26,562 nt of DNA from Clostridia bacterium (GTDB lineage Bacteria > Bacillota_A > Clostridia > Christensenellales > Aristaeellaceae), in the NCBI GenBank assembly GCA_025997215.1, contig BNUH01000038.1, forward strand, positions 1 to 26,562, written 5' to 3'. This document shows, one piece after another, positions 1-7,949 of the stretch (position 1 is its first letter; each line of letters opens with the position of its first letter). The position numbers and the translations under genes are program-made. The notes beneath the pieces were generated by a model, which saw nothing but the letters and a program-made list of their open reading frames with translations, was not told the origin of the DNA and did no database searches.

Positions 1-61
1 CTCCTTGCGCGTCCCCAGCGCGCCTATCCCCGGCGAACGTTCCTCGGCCTGGAATGCTCCT

Positions 62-87
62 GTTTCCAATCTTGCGGAGTTGGAAAC
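62..87. promoter_or_regulatory. perfect 8-bp inverted repeat upstream of the TPR gene
   Basis: GTTTCCAA at 62-69 and TTGGAAAC at 80-87 form a perfect dyad with a 10-nt loop, ending 33 bases before the Shine-Dalgarno sequence of the TPR gene. There is no T-run after it, so it is not a convincing intrinsic terminator. An operator or a leader hairpin is possible; this is inference from symmetry alone. Confidence 0.3.
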
Positions 88-133
88 GACTGGGATTTCA
101 TCCGCAAATACTATCATACGAGGAGGAATTATT

Positions 134-1459
134 ATGGAACCTGATGCACTACTGTCCTTAGAAGAGGAGTATAACCAACAGGGGAAGGCCTTGTTAGCTA
201 TGGGTAAACCGATAAAAGCGCTGGAGTACTTCCGCCGCGCTGAGAAGGAAAACCCACAATATCGCCCCACATACATGAACTTGGGCGATATCCTCATCCG
301 CTTGGATCAGTTTGACGATGCGAAGAAGGCATACGAGAAAGCGCTTCTCCTAAACCGCAAGGATCCAGAAGTGATGTTTCACTTGGGGAATGTTGCGTTC
401 CTCACGGGTGATAATGAAACAGGTCGCGCGCAGTATGCCAAAGCTATTACACTGGGATATGACGGCCCTGATCTATTTATGAACCAAGGCTATCTGGCAG
501 CCGAAGAAGGACGTTACGACGAAGCTGTAGATTTGTTCAACAAGGCGATTGCCCGCGACCAATTCCACCACGAAGCATGGATGGGCAAGACGAAGGCGTA
601 CCTCAATACAGGCAAAACGACCGAGGCGTTAAAATCGTTGTCGAGCATGCTGCAGTTGATGCCGCAATCGTTCGAGGGGCATCAACTGCATGTTATGACA
701 TACCTTCAATTGGGTAAGTATATCGAAGCTGACAAGGCGATCAAGTTCGCGCAGCGCATGTTCCCCGACGAAGTGCGGTTCAAGCTGGATAACCTTCTGT
801 TGCTTGAAGCGCAGGGGAAGGCCCAAGACGCGCTCAATTATCTGGATGAGCACTTCAAAGACGATAACGAGACCGAAGCGATACTCCTTGAACGCGGCAG
901 AATTCTATCTGGCTTCCCTAATCGATTGGACGAAGCAGCGGAATGCTTTGAGAGAGCACAAGGAATGCCTGATCCCGAATTATCGCGCGAGGCGTCGTTT
1001 AGTCTTATGCTGCTTAGTATGCAGCGGCAGGATGCAAGAAAGGCGCTGGTATGCTGCGATATGCTGCTGGAAAACCAGACTTATTCTGATACATTCGCAG
1101 TCACTGCATTATACATGAAGGGTTTTCTCTATGGTAAACTGGAGGATACACAGGCGAGACTTACGGCATATCAAGATGCGATTGAGAAACTGCGTCTAAT
1201 GTGCGGCAAAGAACCTGGCAGAACCGAGCTGTATCTATTGCGAGGATTCTGCTATCGCGACATAGGCGCGTTTGACCAAGCCCTGGATATGGCGCAGTTC
1301 CTGCTGGACGCCAAGCCCGATTTTGCTGAAGCCTTATTCTTGCGCGCGTCCGTCAACAAAGAAAAAGGCGAGTCAAAGAAAGCGCAGGCAGATTTTGCGG
1401 CGGTCAAGGTAGCGGGCGGTATCAGCGGCGTTTGGCTGGGACAGCTGGTTGATAGCTAA
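134..1459 (+). CDS. TPR-repeat protein, first gene of the WXG100/kinase module
   Basis: This 441-residue protein has no signal peptide and no membrane segment, so it is probably cytoplasmic. Tetratricopeptide repeats of about 34 residues are visible at roughly 13-46, 47-80, 81-112, 113-146 and 147-180, with more in the C-terminal third (for example around the DIGAFDQALDMA segment). TPRs are protein-protein interaction scaffolds; no enzymatic motif is visible. The frame is open upstream to base 5, but the ATG at 134 follows AGGAGG at 121-126 with good spacing, and the upstream residues look non-coding, so I take 134. A WXG100 gene follows 36 bases later on the same strand, suggesting one operon. 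A chaperone or adaptor for the WXG100 proteins or the downstream kinase is a reasonable inference, not shown by sequence. Confidence 0.85.
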   Translation: MEPDALLSLEEEYNQQGKALLAMGKPIKALEYFRRAEKENPQYRPTYMNLGDILIRLDQFDDAKKAYEKALLLNRKDPEVMFHLGNVAFLTGDNETGRAQYAKAITLGYDGPDLFMNQGYLAAEEGRYDEAVDLFNKAIARDQFHHEAWMGKTKAYLNTGKTTEALKSLSSMLQLMPQSFEGHQLHVMTYLQLGKYIEADKAIKFAQRMFPDEVRFKLDNLLLLEAQGKAQDALNYLDEHFKDDNETEAILLERGRILSGFPNRLDEAAECFERAQGMPDPELSREASFSLMLLSMQRQDARKALVCCDMLLENQTYSDTFAVTALYMKGFLYGKLEDTQARLTAYQDAIEKLRLMCGKEPGRTELYLLRGFCYRDIGAFDQALDMAQFLLDAKPDFAEALFLRASVNKEKGESKKAQADFAAVKVAGGISGVWLGQLVDS

Positions 1460-1495
1460 TTAGGTATAACAGAACATCGCACATCGGAGGTTTGT

Positions 1496-1795
1496 ATGGC
1501 TAATCATTTGGTTGTGGATTTTGGCAGAATGCAAGATACATCAGACGCGTTTATTACCGCGTCACAGGGAATGACTGCACTGATGAACGACGTTAACGCC
1601 GCCATCAATACTTTGCGTACCGCAAAATGGCGCGCGAAATCAGCAGATGCGTTCTTCGCTCAGTATAGTGATATCTGGCAGGTAGCGTTTCAGGACCATA
1701 TTAAGGCGGTAGATCACATGGCTGAGCAGTTAGCAAAGGCCAATGCAAGCTACAGTTATCTATCGTCGAAAGTACCGACGTTAGCGCCGAACTAA
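1496..1795 (+). CDS. WXG100 (ESAT-6-like) protein with variant WRA turn
   Basis: A 99-residue all-helical protein of the size typical for the WXG100 family of small type VII (ESX/Ess) secretion substrates, which form helical hairpins that dimerise. The turn between the helices reads KWRAKSADAF, that is W-x-A instead of the classic W-x-G, at about residues 45-47; the context (W followed by A-x-x-F) still fits. ATG at 1496 is preceded by GGAGG at 1486-1490. It is followed 57 bases later by a second WXG100 gene with the classic motif, so the two may form a heterodimer in the manner of EsxA/EsxB. I see no obvious C-terminal YxxxD/E export signal. Confidence 0.82.
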   Translation: MANHLVVDFGRMQDTSDAFITASQGMTALMNDVNAAINTLRTAKWRAKSADAFFAQYSDIWQVAFQDHIKAVDHMAEQLAKANASYSYLSSKVPTLAPN

Positions 1796-1852
1796 TCCAA
1801 AGGATGGTTGAGCACATAGTGCTTCCATTATAAAAATTAAGGAGTGATTGCC

Positions 1853-2155
1853 ATGGCAGATGTATTCAAGTTAACCCAGTCCGATGTTCAGGCAGCCGCA
1901 AAAATGTTTGAGACTGCATCGGAGCAGACGGGGACATTGATCAAGGATCTTCAAACAAAGGTTGACAGCCTCAGCAGCGGTTGGGAAGGCGACTCGTACA
2001 ACGCGTTTGTCAACATGTTTTCTGATGTTGCGAAGAATCTGCAAAGCGTTGTCGAACTGTATGAAGGCATGAATCAGACGCTGTTGGGCACGGCTGAAGC
2101 TACAGCGGAGTTGGATTCCACGTTGGCAAGCAATCTATCAAGCGCCGCTGGCTGA
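1853..2155 (+). CDS. WXG100 (ESAT-6-like) protein, classic WxG motif
   Basis: A 100-residue helical protein with a textbook WXG100 turn, SGWEGDSYNAF, near residue 43. The family comprises secreted small proteins of type VII secretion systems that dimerise as four-helix bundles. An in-frame GTG exists nine bases upstream (1844), but AAGGAG at 1839-1844 is placed 8 bases before the ATG at 1853, so 1853 is the start. It pairs with the preceding WRA-type gene. No FtsK/SpoIIIE-type EssC ATPase or other secretion core gene lies in this window, so export would depend on machinery encoded elsewhere. Confidence 0.9.
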   Translation: MADVFKLTQSDVQAAAKMFETASEQTGTLIKDLQTKVDSLSSGWEGDSYNAFVNMFSDVAKNLQSVVELYEGMNQTLLGTAEATAELDSTLASNLSSAAG

Positions 2156-2167
2156 TAGCCGCATTGC

Positions 2168-2198
2168 ATAGGCGGCGCGGTTACTTCGCGTCGCCTAT
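2168..2198 (+). promoter_or_regulatory. 12-bp stem-loop between WXG100 and membrane-protein genes
   Basis: ATAGGCGGCGCG (2168-2179) pairs with CGCGTCGCCTAT (2187-2198) over 12 base pairs with one G-T wobble and a 7-nt loop. No T-run follows, so it is more likely an RNA-stabilising or partial attenuation hairpin separating the highly needed small WXG100 transcripts from the downstream genes than a full terminator. That role is inferred. Confidence 0.45.
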
Positions 2199-2227
2199 AT
2201 ACATAATTACAATCGGAGGACTTATAC

Positions 2228-3523
2228 ATGATAAACGGTATTGCATACGGGAAATTAGCGGTAAGATATAACTCAAATGATATTGAGCATGCGGCGAATC
2301 GGCTCAACAGCGCATACACAAAAGTCAATGACGATCTGATACATATCCGTTCCCGTTTGCTTATGATTCCAGAAAACCAGGCTGATAACATTGCCAGCGC
2401 TAGTGCCTTTATACAAAAGAAAAAGCAGCAGTTCGGCGACAGCGCGGATGCTGTGAGCGTGTTTACGGGGAAGGTTAACGCGTTTTTATCTGAGGCAAAG
2501 AATGTAGATAATGAGGTACATTATAACATCAACGCGGCATATAAAGAATTCCATAAGGTTACGGGGATTGGGATTAGCACGGCGGCTTTCTGGTCTAAGC
2601 AGATTTGGGAAGGTTTAGCAGTAATCGCGGTTATTGCGGTAGCGGTTATTGCGCTCCACTTTGGCGGGTTGGTTGCATTGATGTTGGTGGCGGTGGCTGT
2701 ATATATTACATATGAGTTGCTGCCGGAAGGCAGTCTAAAGTATAAGTTTAAGATACTAAGCTCTGCCGCTGCGCTGATTGTTTCAGTACTCTCGCTGCCT
2801 GTTACGGGCCCGCTAGCGATAGTGGGAAGCATTGTCGGCATATTTACCGCGGCAATCAAGCTTTATAGGGATGTAACAGCATATATAATGTATGAGAGCG
2901 GCCATAAGGCTATTGCTTATAATATAAGGGAAATGACAGGCGGGCAGTATTTTGCCACATTATGCGACATCGCTGGTTGGCATAACGTGGAGTTTGCCGA
3001 AAACCTATATAACGGCATTGCCGTGATAGGTGCTCTTTGCAGTTTTGCGGATTTTGCAAAAACCAGCATACAAGGTATAAAAAAGATTGGCTCACTAAAG
3101 GATTTCGCAAATTACAGACAATATTTCACTAACAAGATCAATGGCGAAATCGGCGACATGATAAATCTCCATAAAGATGTAATGAGTAAAGGTATAATAG
3201 GAGGACTAAAGCTTGATGATTTTGATAAGTTCATTAAGAATATAAAAATCATAAAGGATTTGTGGGAAGGCGCATACGACTTGTCTCAGTTGACACCTAA
3301 ATTCCGAAAAGGGGTATATATTAAGCCCATAATCGATGTAATAGGCGATATACCGTTGGTTGATGATTTTTATAAACCCATTGACAAAGGAAATACATTA
3401 ATCAAAGGTGTCACCAATCCAGTACCCGATCCTTTTATACAGAAAGCAAAAGACTTAAAACACATAATAATTCCCAAACTGAACATCCCGCAGCTGCCAA
3501 AACTAAGCCTTGCGGCAGGCTAA
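2228..3523 (+). CDS. uncharacterised protein: helical N-terminus, central hydrophobic segments
   Basis: A 431-residue protein I do not recognise. Residues 1-115 are helical and polar, resembling the N-terminal coiled region of LXG/WXG-type type VII substrates, without a clear signature. Residues about 128-212 are strongly hydrophobic (a run such as AVIAVIAVAVIAL, then two or three further stretches), giving three to four possible membrane segments. The C-terminal half is soluble and ends in a Pro/Leu-rich tail. There is no signal peptide. The ATG at 2228 follows GGAGG at 2215-2219, and the kinase gene starts 18 bases after its stop. Its place between WXG100 genes and the kinase suggests a substrate or membrane partner of that module; a membrane-acting toxin is an alternative, although no immunity gene is evident. 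Confidence 0.7.
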   Translation: MINGIAYGKLAVRYNSNDIEHAANRLNSAYTKVNDDLIHIRSRLLMIPENQADNIASASAFIQKKKQQFGDSADAVSVFTGKVNAFLSEAKNVDNEVHYNINAAYKEFHKVTGIGISTAAFWSKQIWEGLAVIAVIAVAVIALHFGGLVALMLVAVAVYITYELLPEGSLKYKFKILSSAAALIVSVLSLPVTGPLAIVGSIVGIFTAAIKLYRDVTAYIMYESGHKAIAYNIREMTGGQYFATLCDIAGWHNVEFAENLYNGIAVIGALCSFADFAKTSIQGIKKIGSLKDFANYRQYFTNKINGEIGDMINLHKDVMSKGIIGGLKLDDFDKFIKNIKIIKDLWEGAYDLSQLTPKFRKGVYIKPIIDVIGDIPLVDDFYKPIDKGNTLIKGVTNPVPDPFIQKAKDLKHIIIPKLNIPQLPKLSLAAG

Positions 3524-3541
3524 GACAGAGGTTATATAGTA

Positions 3542-5455
3542 ATGCCAACCATTTACCGTCTCGAAGACCTGCCATTGTTCAAAGACCAATGGGGCGAGCA
3601 ATGGCAGGTTGATAAGCTGTTAGGCCAGGGTAGTTTCAGTCAAGTCTATAAAATCCTGCGGCGAAATGCTAACATTCGTTCGAGCGTAAACCAAGCAGCG
3701 ATAAAGTGGCTACCCATTCCACACGATCCGGATGAGGCGCGCCGCAGGCTCGACGACGGCGAGGATCTGTCAGAGCTGGACAGGCAGTACCATGAAGCGC
3801 ATGAGAAAGCCGCGCGTGAAATCCTGTTTATGGATTTACTGCGCGATGAACAGCATGTGTTAACATATCAAAATTATGGTACAGCTCAGCGTCAGGGCAG
3901 TTTATACAGAGATATCCTCATCCAGATGGAATTGCTTAGCAGCTTGACCAAGGCGTTTGATGGCCGGGCGGTAACCGAGCGGGAGACCATCAAGATTGGG
4001 CTAGATATCTGCCAAGCGCTCGGGGCATGCCACAAGAACAACATAGTTCACCGCGATATCAAACTTGACAATATATTCGTCTCGGATAGAGATAGCTATA
4101 AACTTGGCGACTTTGGCCGCGCTATATTATCAACCGATGATCAGGCGGGAATAGCAAACGGCAACCTGGAATACATGGCGCCAGACGTACACAAGACGGG
4201 TTGTTACGATGAAAAATCCGACCAATACGCGATGGGCTTGGTGTTGTATCGGCTGCTAAACGCGGAAAAACGCGAACCATTCGCAGATGATGTTACATCA
4301 TCCGTTACATCGGCGGACAGACGAAAAGCGGCGCAGCTGAAACGTCTAAATGGCGAAATCCTACCTAGGCCAACGCGTTGCAACACCGCGCTATGGTCGG
4401 TAATCCAAAAGGCATGCGCGCCAAACCCAGATAATCGATACAGTAGTATAATGGATATGCGTTCTGCGATAATCCATGCTTCAGAGCAGAAAACGCCGAT
4501 CTCACCGGTCGATTCAAATGCAGTAACCATTATACAAAAGGAGATCATCCCAACGAATAATGATGAAATCATTATTGTCAAGACGGATAAACAAAAACGA
4601 AAAATAGGCTATCTTAACTTTAGTAAGATCGTAAAGCTGGTTACAAATAAACATAATTCTTTAGTTCTATCACCGATATGCTTAGTTATTTCCATGCTGT
4701 TGTTCCTTACTGGTTATTCGGTTAGCAGGCCAGGCATATTGAATGTTAGGGTCATCAGCGCGTTTGAGGTGATGGTCGATCTGCCGCAAGGCGTTAAGTC
4801 AGGCATGGTATCAATCCAAGCTGAGGGTAATAAGCATAAGGAATATGCGTCAGGCGACGGCTCTGTACCGCTTACAAACCTTGTGCCAGAGGCATCGTAC
4901 ATTATCGCATACCAGGCAGGATCGGATGCACCGAAAACTGCTCATATAAAAACAGAATACCCGGACGCCTGGCATGAAGCATATGCAACTCTGGGCGAAG
5001 CGTCGCTGTTATTCTTTGATGCAAGTTTGCTAAACCGATATAGCTTTGATTATGTTTTAGCAAACGGGGATTTACTGACTATACCTATTAAAGATGGTGA
5101 AATCCAGCTGCGTAATCAACCAACCAAATCGATGCAAGAGCGATATTGCCTGACGCTGGGCATCGAAACATTGGACGATGGTGATCATTTATCTAGTATT
5201 ATATACAGACTAACGATTAAGTTTACAGGAGGTAGCGCATATTCAGTCTCAAATGACTGGACTTGGCCTATCTCACGCAAACGATTCACTTTTGTAGCGG
5301 ACTTGACACCATTGCTTGATTCGATTTGGCTCGATCGTGAATCATGGCCTGATGAAAAAGCTGAGCTGTCATTATTCTTTGATGGAAAGCTTGTTCGGAC
5401 TATAGATGTAACGTTCACACATCCCAGCGAGAAGCAGGATAATCCATTCGTCTGA
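3542..5455 (+). CDS. membrane-bound Hanks-type Ser/Thr protein kinase
   Basis: A 637-residue receptor-like kinase. The cytoplasmic kinase domain (about 19-312) has a glycine loop GQGSFSQV (28-35), the AAIK lysine at 55, a helix C glutamate near 93, HRDIKLDN with catalytic Asp172 and Asn177, and DFG at 190-192. The APE motif is APD, a mild variation; all catalytic residues are present, so it should be active. A charged linker leads to a single membrane segment at about 373-393. The outer portion (about 395-637) is beta-rich and Ig/fibronectin-like in feel, with no PASTA repeats. It would sense something outside the cell and phosphorylate partners inside; the upstream TPR and WXG100 proteins and the downstream secreted paralogues are candidate partners. 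The start ATG has AGAGG at 3527-3531. No partner PP2C phosphatase is in the window. Confidence 0.92.
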   Translation: MPTIYRLEDLPLFKDQWGEQWQVDKLLGQGSFSQVYKILRRNANIRSSVNQAAIKWLPIPHDPDEARRRLDDGEDLSELDRQYHEAHEKAAREILFMDLLRDEQHVLTYQNYGTAQRQGSLYRDILIQMELLSSLTKAFDGRAVTERETIKIGLDICQALGACHKNNIVHRDIKLDNIFVSDRDSYKLGDFGRAILSTDDQAGIANGNLEYMAPDVHKTGCYDEKSDQYAMGLVLYRLLNAEKREPFADDVTSSVTSADRRKAAQLKRLNGEILPRPTRCNTALWSVIQKACAPNPDNRYSSIMDMRSAIIHASEQKTPISPVDSNAVTIIQKEIIPTNNDEIIIVKTDKQKRKIGYLNFSKIVKLVTNKHNSLVLSPICLVISMLLFLTGYSVSRPGILNVRVISAFEVMVDLPQGVKSGMVSIQAEGNKHKEYASGDGSVPLTNLVPEASYIIAYQAGSDAPKTAHIKTEYPDAWHEAYATLGEASLLFFDASLLNRYSFDYVLANGDLLTIPIKDGEIQLRNQPTKSMQERYCLTLGIETLDDGDHLSSIIYRLTIKFTGGSAYSVSNDWTWPISRKRFTFVADLTPLLDSIWLDRESWPDEKAELSLFFDGKLVRTIDVTFTHPSEKQDNPFV

Positions 5456-5481
5456 TGAGTAATACAAATTCTAAACAATAG

Positions 5482-6462
5482 AAACGATCTTTAAGCACTA
5501 TCGTTTCATTATTTCTGATAATGTTAGCGTTCCCGTTGATTGCGTTTAGTGGGAATATAAACCCACTTAATGATGTATACGATCGTTTAGTCGAAGAGTT
5601 TTCATTCGGCAACTATGACGAGGTAATAAGTATGTATGAAACTGATCTTAAGAAACGTTTACTGACTGAAATAAAGGATAGTTCTCGGTACTATTATTAT
5701 GCGTTGGTGGTTAATGCAGTTTTTATTAGTGACGACCTAAATGAAGCAAACGAGATACTCAATATGCTGCCAGACGATTTCCAAGATACACCATCTTTTC
5801 GCCATTACGTTAAAGGCTTAGATTATGAAAGTCGCGGAAATATCCTCCAAGCGCTCGAAGAATTCAGAAAAGCTAATGGCATATTCGACAGCTTAGATCA
5901 TATATACAGGCTATCAAAATTAACAACAACGCCACTTAGACCGACATCAAAACCCACTTCAACACTTAAACCGACTTTATCACCAACAACAGCGCAGACA
6001 TTATCGAAGATCTTGATACCGTATTCAGCCTACCCTAATAAGCTCTCATTGATATGTTATCCGATAACAACATCCGGTACGATCCAAACATATTCCAGAA
6101 AGTATTATGCTGCTGACGGATGGATCACCGCAAACTCCCAATGCACGATCATCGATGTGCAATATGACGGTTACTGCTCCGTCAGATACGATGTACAAAG
6201 CGGCATAAAGATCCAATACGCCCACTTGAGTGATTTTTTCATTGATATGCCCTTTGCAGTCGGTCGTATCACCAGTAAAACAGATGCGTATCGCCACTCA
6301 ACGGGCAATGAAACAATCGGCTTTGTCGATACGCGCGACACAACAGTTTGGATATGCGGAAATCAAAATGGCAGGACACAGATAATATGTAGCGTTACTG
6401 GAAGTAATAATTATAAGCTCGGCTGGATCAATCCAAACTTTATGGTGGTAAAAAATGAGTAA
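5482..6462 (+). pseudogene. secreted paralogue 1: signal peptide, helical domain, PT linker, SH3-like; start codon lost
   Basis: First of four tandem paralogues. The frame reads from 5482 through a clear signal peptide (KRSLSTIVSLFLIMLAFPL) into the shared helical domain (NDVYDRLVEEF onward), a Thr/Pro linker near 5926-5995 and two SH3-like beta segments. The codon where the others have their ATG is TAG (5479-5481), and no Shine-Dalgarno sequence lies nearby. A single-base change of ATGAAACG to ATAGAAACG would explain it. Translation could begin at the internal ATG at 5521 (313 residues), but this cuts the signal peptide to its hydrophobic end and also lacks a ribosome binding site. The rest of the frame is intact and overlaps the next gene by 8 bases. 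Either a recent start-codon loss or a sequencing error; the body looks functional. Confidence 0.7.
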
Positions 6463-7912
6463 ACGTCTATTATGCTTATCATTCATCGTTTTCATTATGT
6501 TAATATGCTCGGAGGTACTTGCGGGTGCAACGGATAACACCATCAACGATATCTATAATAGAATCGTAGAAGAATTCACATATAACAATTATGCTGAAGT
6601 AATACGCATATATGAAGAAGGTATGCGAAACGTATCTCCAATCCGACAAAGAGATAGTATACAATATTATTATTATTCAAAGTCAGTCATAGCTGTATTT
6701 TCTAATAATGATCTCAAGGAAGCATCAATCATACTGGCATCTCTTCCAAAAGAATTTAACGATACTGAGCAATTTAGACATTATGTACAAGGCCGAATAT
6801 GCGAGAAAGAAAAGGATTACACACAAGCCAGGGAAGAATTCTTACTGGCTAACGGTATATTTGACAGTATAGAGTATCTTATTAATCTGCCGACGCCTGA
6901 ACCTACACCAGAACCTACGCCTACACCGCCGCCAACCCGTACTCCAACCGCAATCCCAACAGCTACACCAGCTTCTATAGTACAAAACGACATCGCCGTT
7001 GTTAATAACCCTAACGCGGAGGATCGGCTAAATCTGCGCGCGTCAGCATCGTCATACGCAACATCCCTTGGCAAATATTACAACGGTGTACAAGTGACTA
7101 TACTGTCGCATGTGTCTAACGAATGGACGTATGTCTCAATAGGGAGCGGCCCAGGGAGTGCTCAAGGTTATATGTATAAGCAATTCTTAGCGTTTGGTAC
7201 TGCCGCATATTCGGTTCGATCAGCCATCCAAACACTACATGTGGCGACAAGCATGCCATATGTATCGCTGCGTTCTGAGCGGTCAAACTCGTCATCGTCG
7301 CTGGCACAATTGACCAACGGTACAGCGGTCGAGCTGCTCGGTTTCGGCGAAGTGTGGCATCATGTGCGGATTAATCAAATGTTAGGTTTCATTGAAGCAC
7401 AATATCTAACAGGGTTATCAATCAGTTCGAACCGTCCGCAAACATCGTTGGTGGGATTTCCAATGCCTGCTGCGCAATATGTCATGTTTCAAGGCGGCGT
7501 TCATAACGTGTACACCGGTCCAGGCACAAATTATTATCGCAATGGAAAGGCCTCTCTCAGCACAACAGAACCTGCATGGGTCATTGCCGAGGATGGATCA
7601 TGGCTACTAATTGAGTACGCGGTAAACAGTGGTGGGTATCGTCGAGGATACATACCCAGTTCAGCGTTATCAGACGTAAGCGTCCCTAACCTGCCCAAAG
7701 CATATATTTCGGCTACTGTAATAAATCCAACTAGTCTTTATGACGACATTAGAGGTTCTCGTGGCGCGATCGACACTCTCTCATCAGGCGAGCATGTACA
7801 AATTCTTGCATCAGAGAACGCTGGTAACATATCGTGGGCGTATGTGGAATTAGCATACAATGGTACGATGGCACGAGGATATATTCGCCTTGGTGATTTA
7901 GATTATTATTGA
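6455..7912 (+). CDS. secreted paralogue 2 with four SH3-like wall-binding modules
   Basis: A 485-residue exported protein. Residues 1-23 form a signal peptide ending VLA-GA. Residues 27-148 are the helical domain shared by all four neighbours (NRIVEEFTYNNYAEVIRIYE, then a YYYY segment and FRHYV), which looks like two or three TPR-like helix pairs. A Pro/Thr linker follows (PTPEPTPEPTPTPPP). The rest holds four SH3_3-like beta modules: LNLRASASS, YVSLRSERSNSSSS, HNVYTGPGTNYY and a final more divergent one; the first three show the family's R-x-x-x-S/G-P-G-like signature. SH3-type modules of this kind bind peptidoglycan, so the protein probably sits at the wall. It overlaps the preceding gene (ATGAGTAA), implying coupled translation. 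It is the only intact full-length member of the family here. Confidence 0.88.
   Translation: MSKRLLCLSFIVFIMLICSEVLAGATDNTINDIYNRIVEEFTYNNYAEVIRIYEEGMRNVSPIRQRDSIQYYYYSKSVIAVFSNNDLKEASIILASLPKEFNDTEQFRHYVQGRICEKEKDYTQAREEFLLANGIFDSIEYLINLPTPEPTPEPTPTPPPTRTPTAIPTATPASIVQNDIAVVNNPNAEDRLNLRASASSYATSLGKYYNGVQVTILSHVSNEWTYVSIGSGPGSAQGYMYKQFLAFGTAAYSVRSAIQTLHVATSMPYVSLRSERSNSSSSLAQLTNGTAVELLGFGEVWHHVRINQMLGFIEAQYLTGLSISSNRPQTSLVGFPMPAAQYVMFQGGVHNVYTGPGTNYYRNGKASLSTTEPAWVIAEDGSWLLIEYAVNSGGYRRGYIPSSALSDVSVPNLPKAYISATVINPTSLYDDIRGSRGAIDTLSSGEHVQILASENAGNISWAYVELAYNGTMARGYIRLGDLDYY
6890..6970 (+). repeat. Pro/Thr linker repeat (CCN ACN dipeptide tract)
   Basis: A run of alternating proline and threonine/glutamate codons encoding the flexible linker between the helical domain and the SH3-like modules. 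The same kind of low-complexity tract recurs at 8445-8564 and 10116-10214 in the neighbouring paralogues, offering DNA similarity at the domain junctions. Confidence 0.75.
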
Positions 7913-7949
7913 TAGCATGTAATCTGTTACATAAAGGAGCGTAATAATA

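Noticed and set aside
5..133. N-terminal extension of the TPR protein
   Set aside because: The frame is open, but the peptide has no domain and AGGAGG at 121-126 points to ATG 134.
1844..1852. GTG start for the second WXG100 gene
   Set aside because: The GTG overlaps the Shine-Dalgarno sequence AAGGAG (1839-1844) that is correctly placed for ATG 1853.
134..5455. Complete type VII secretion system
   Set aside because: No EssC/EccC-type ATPase, EsaA, EssA or EssB-like gene is present in the window.
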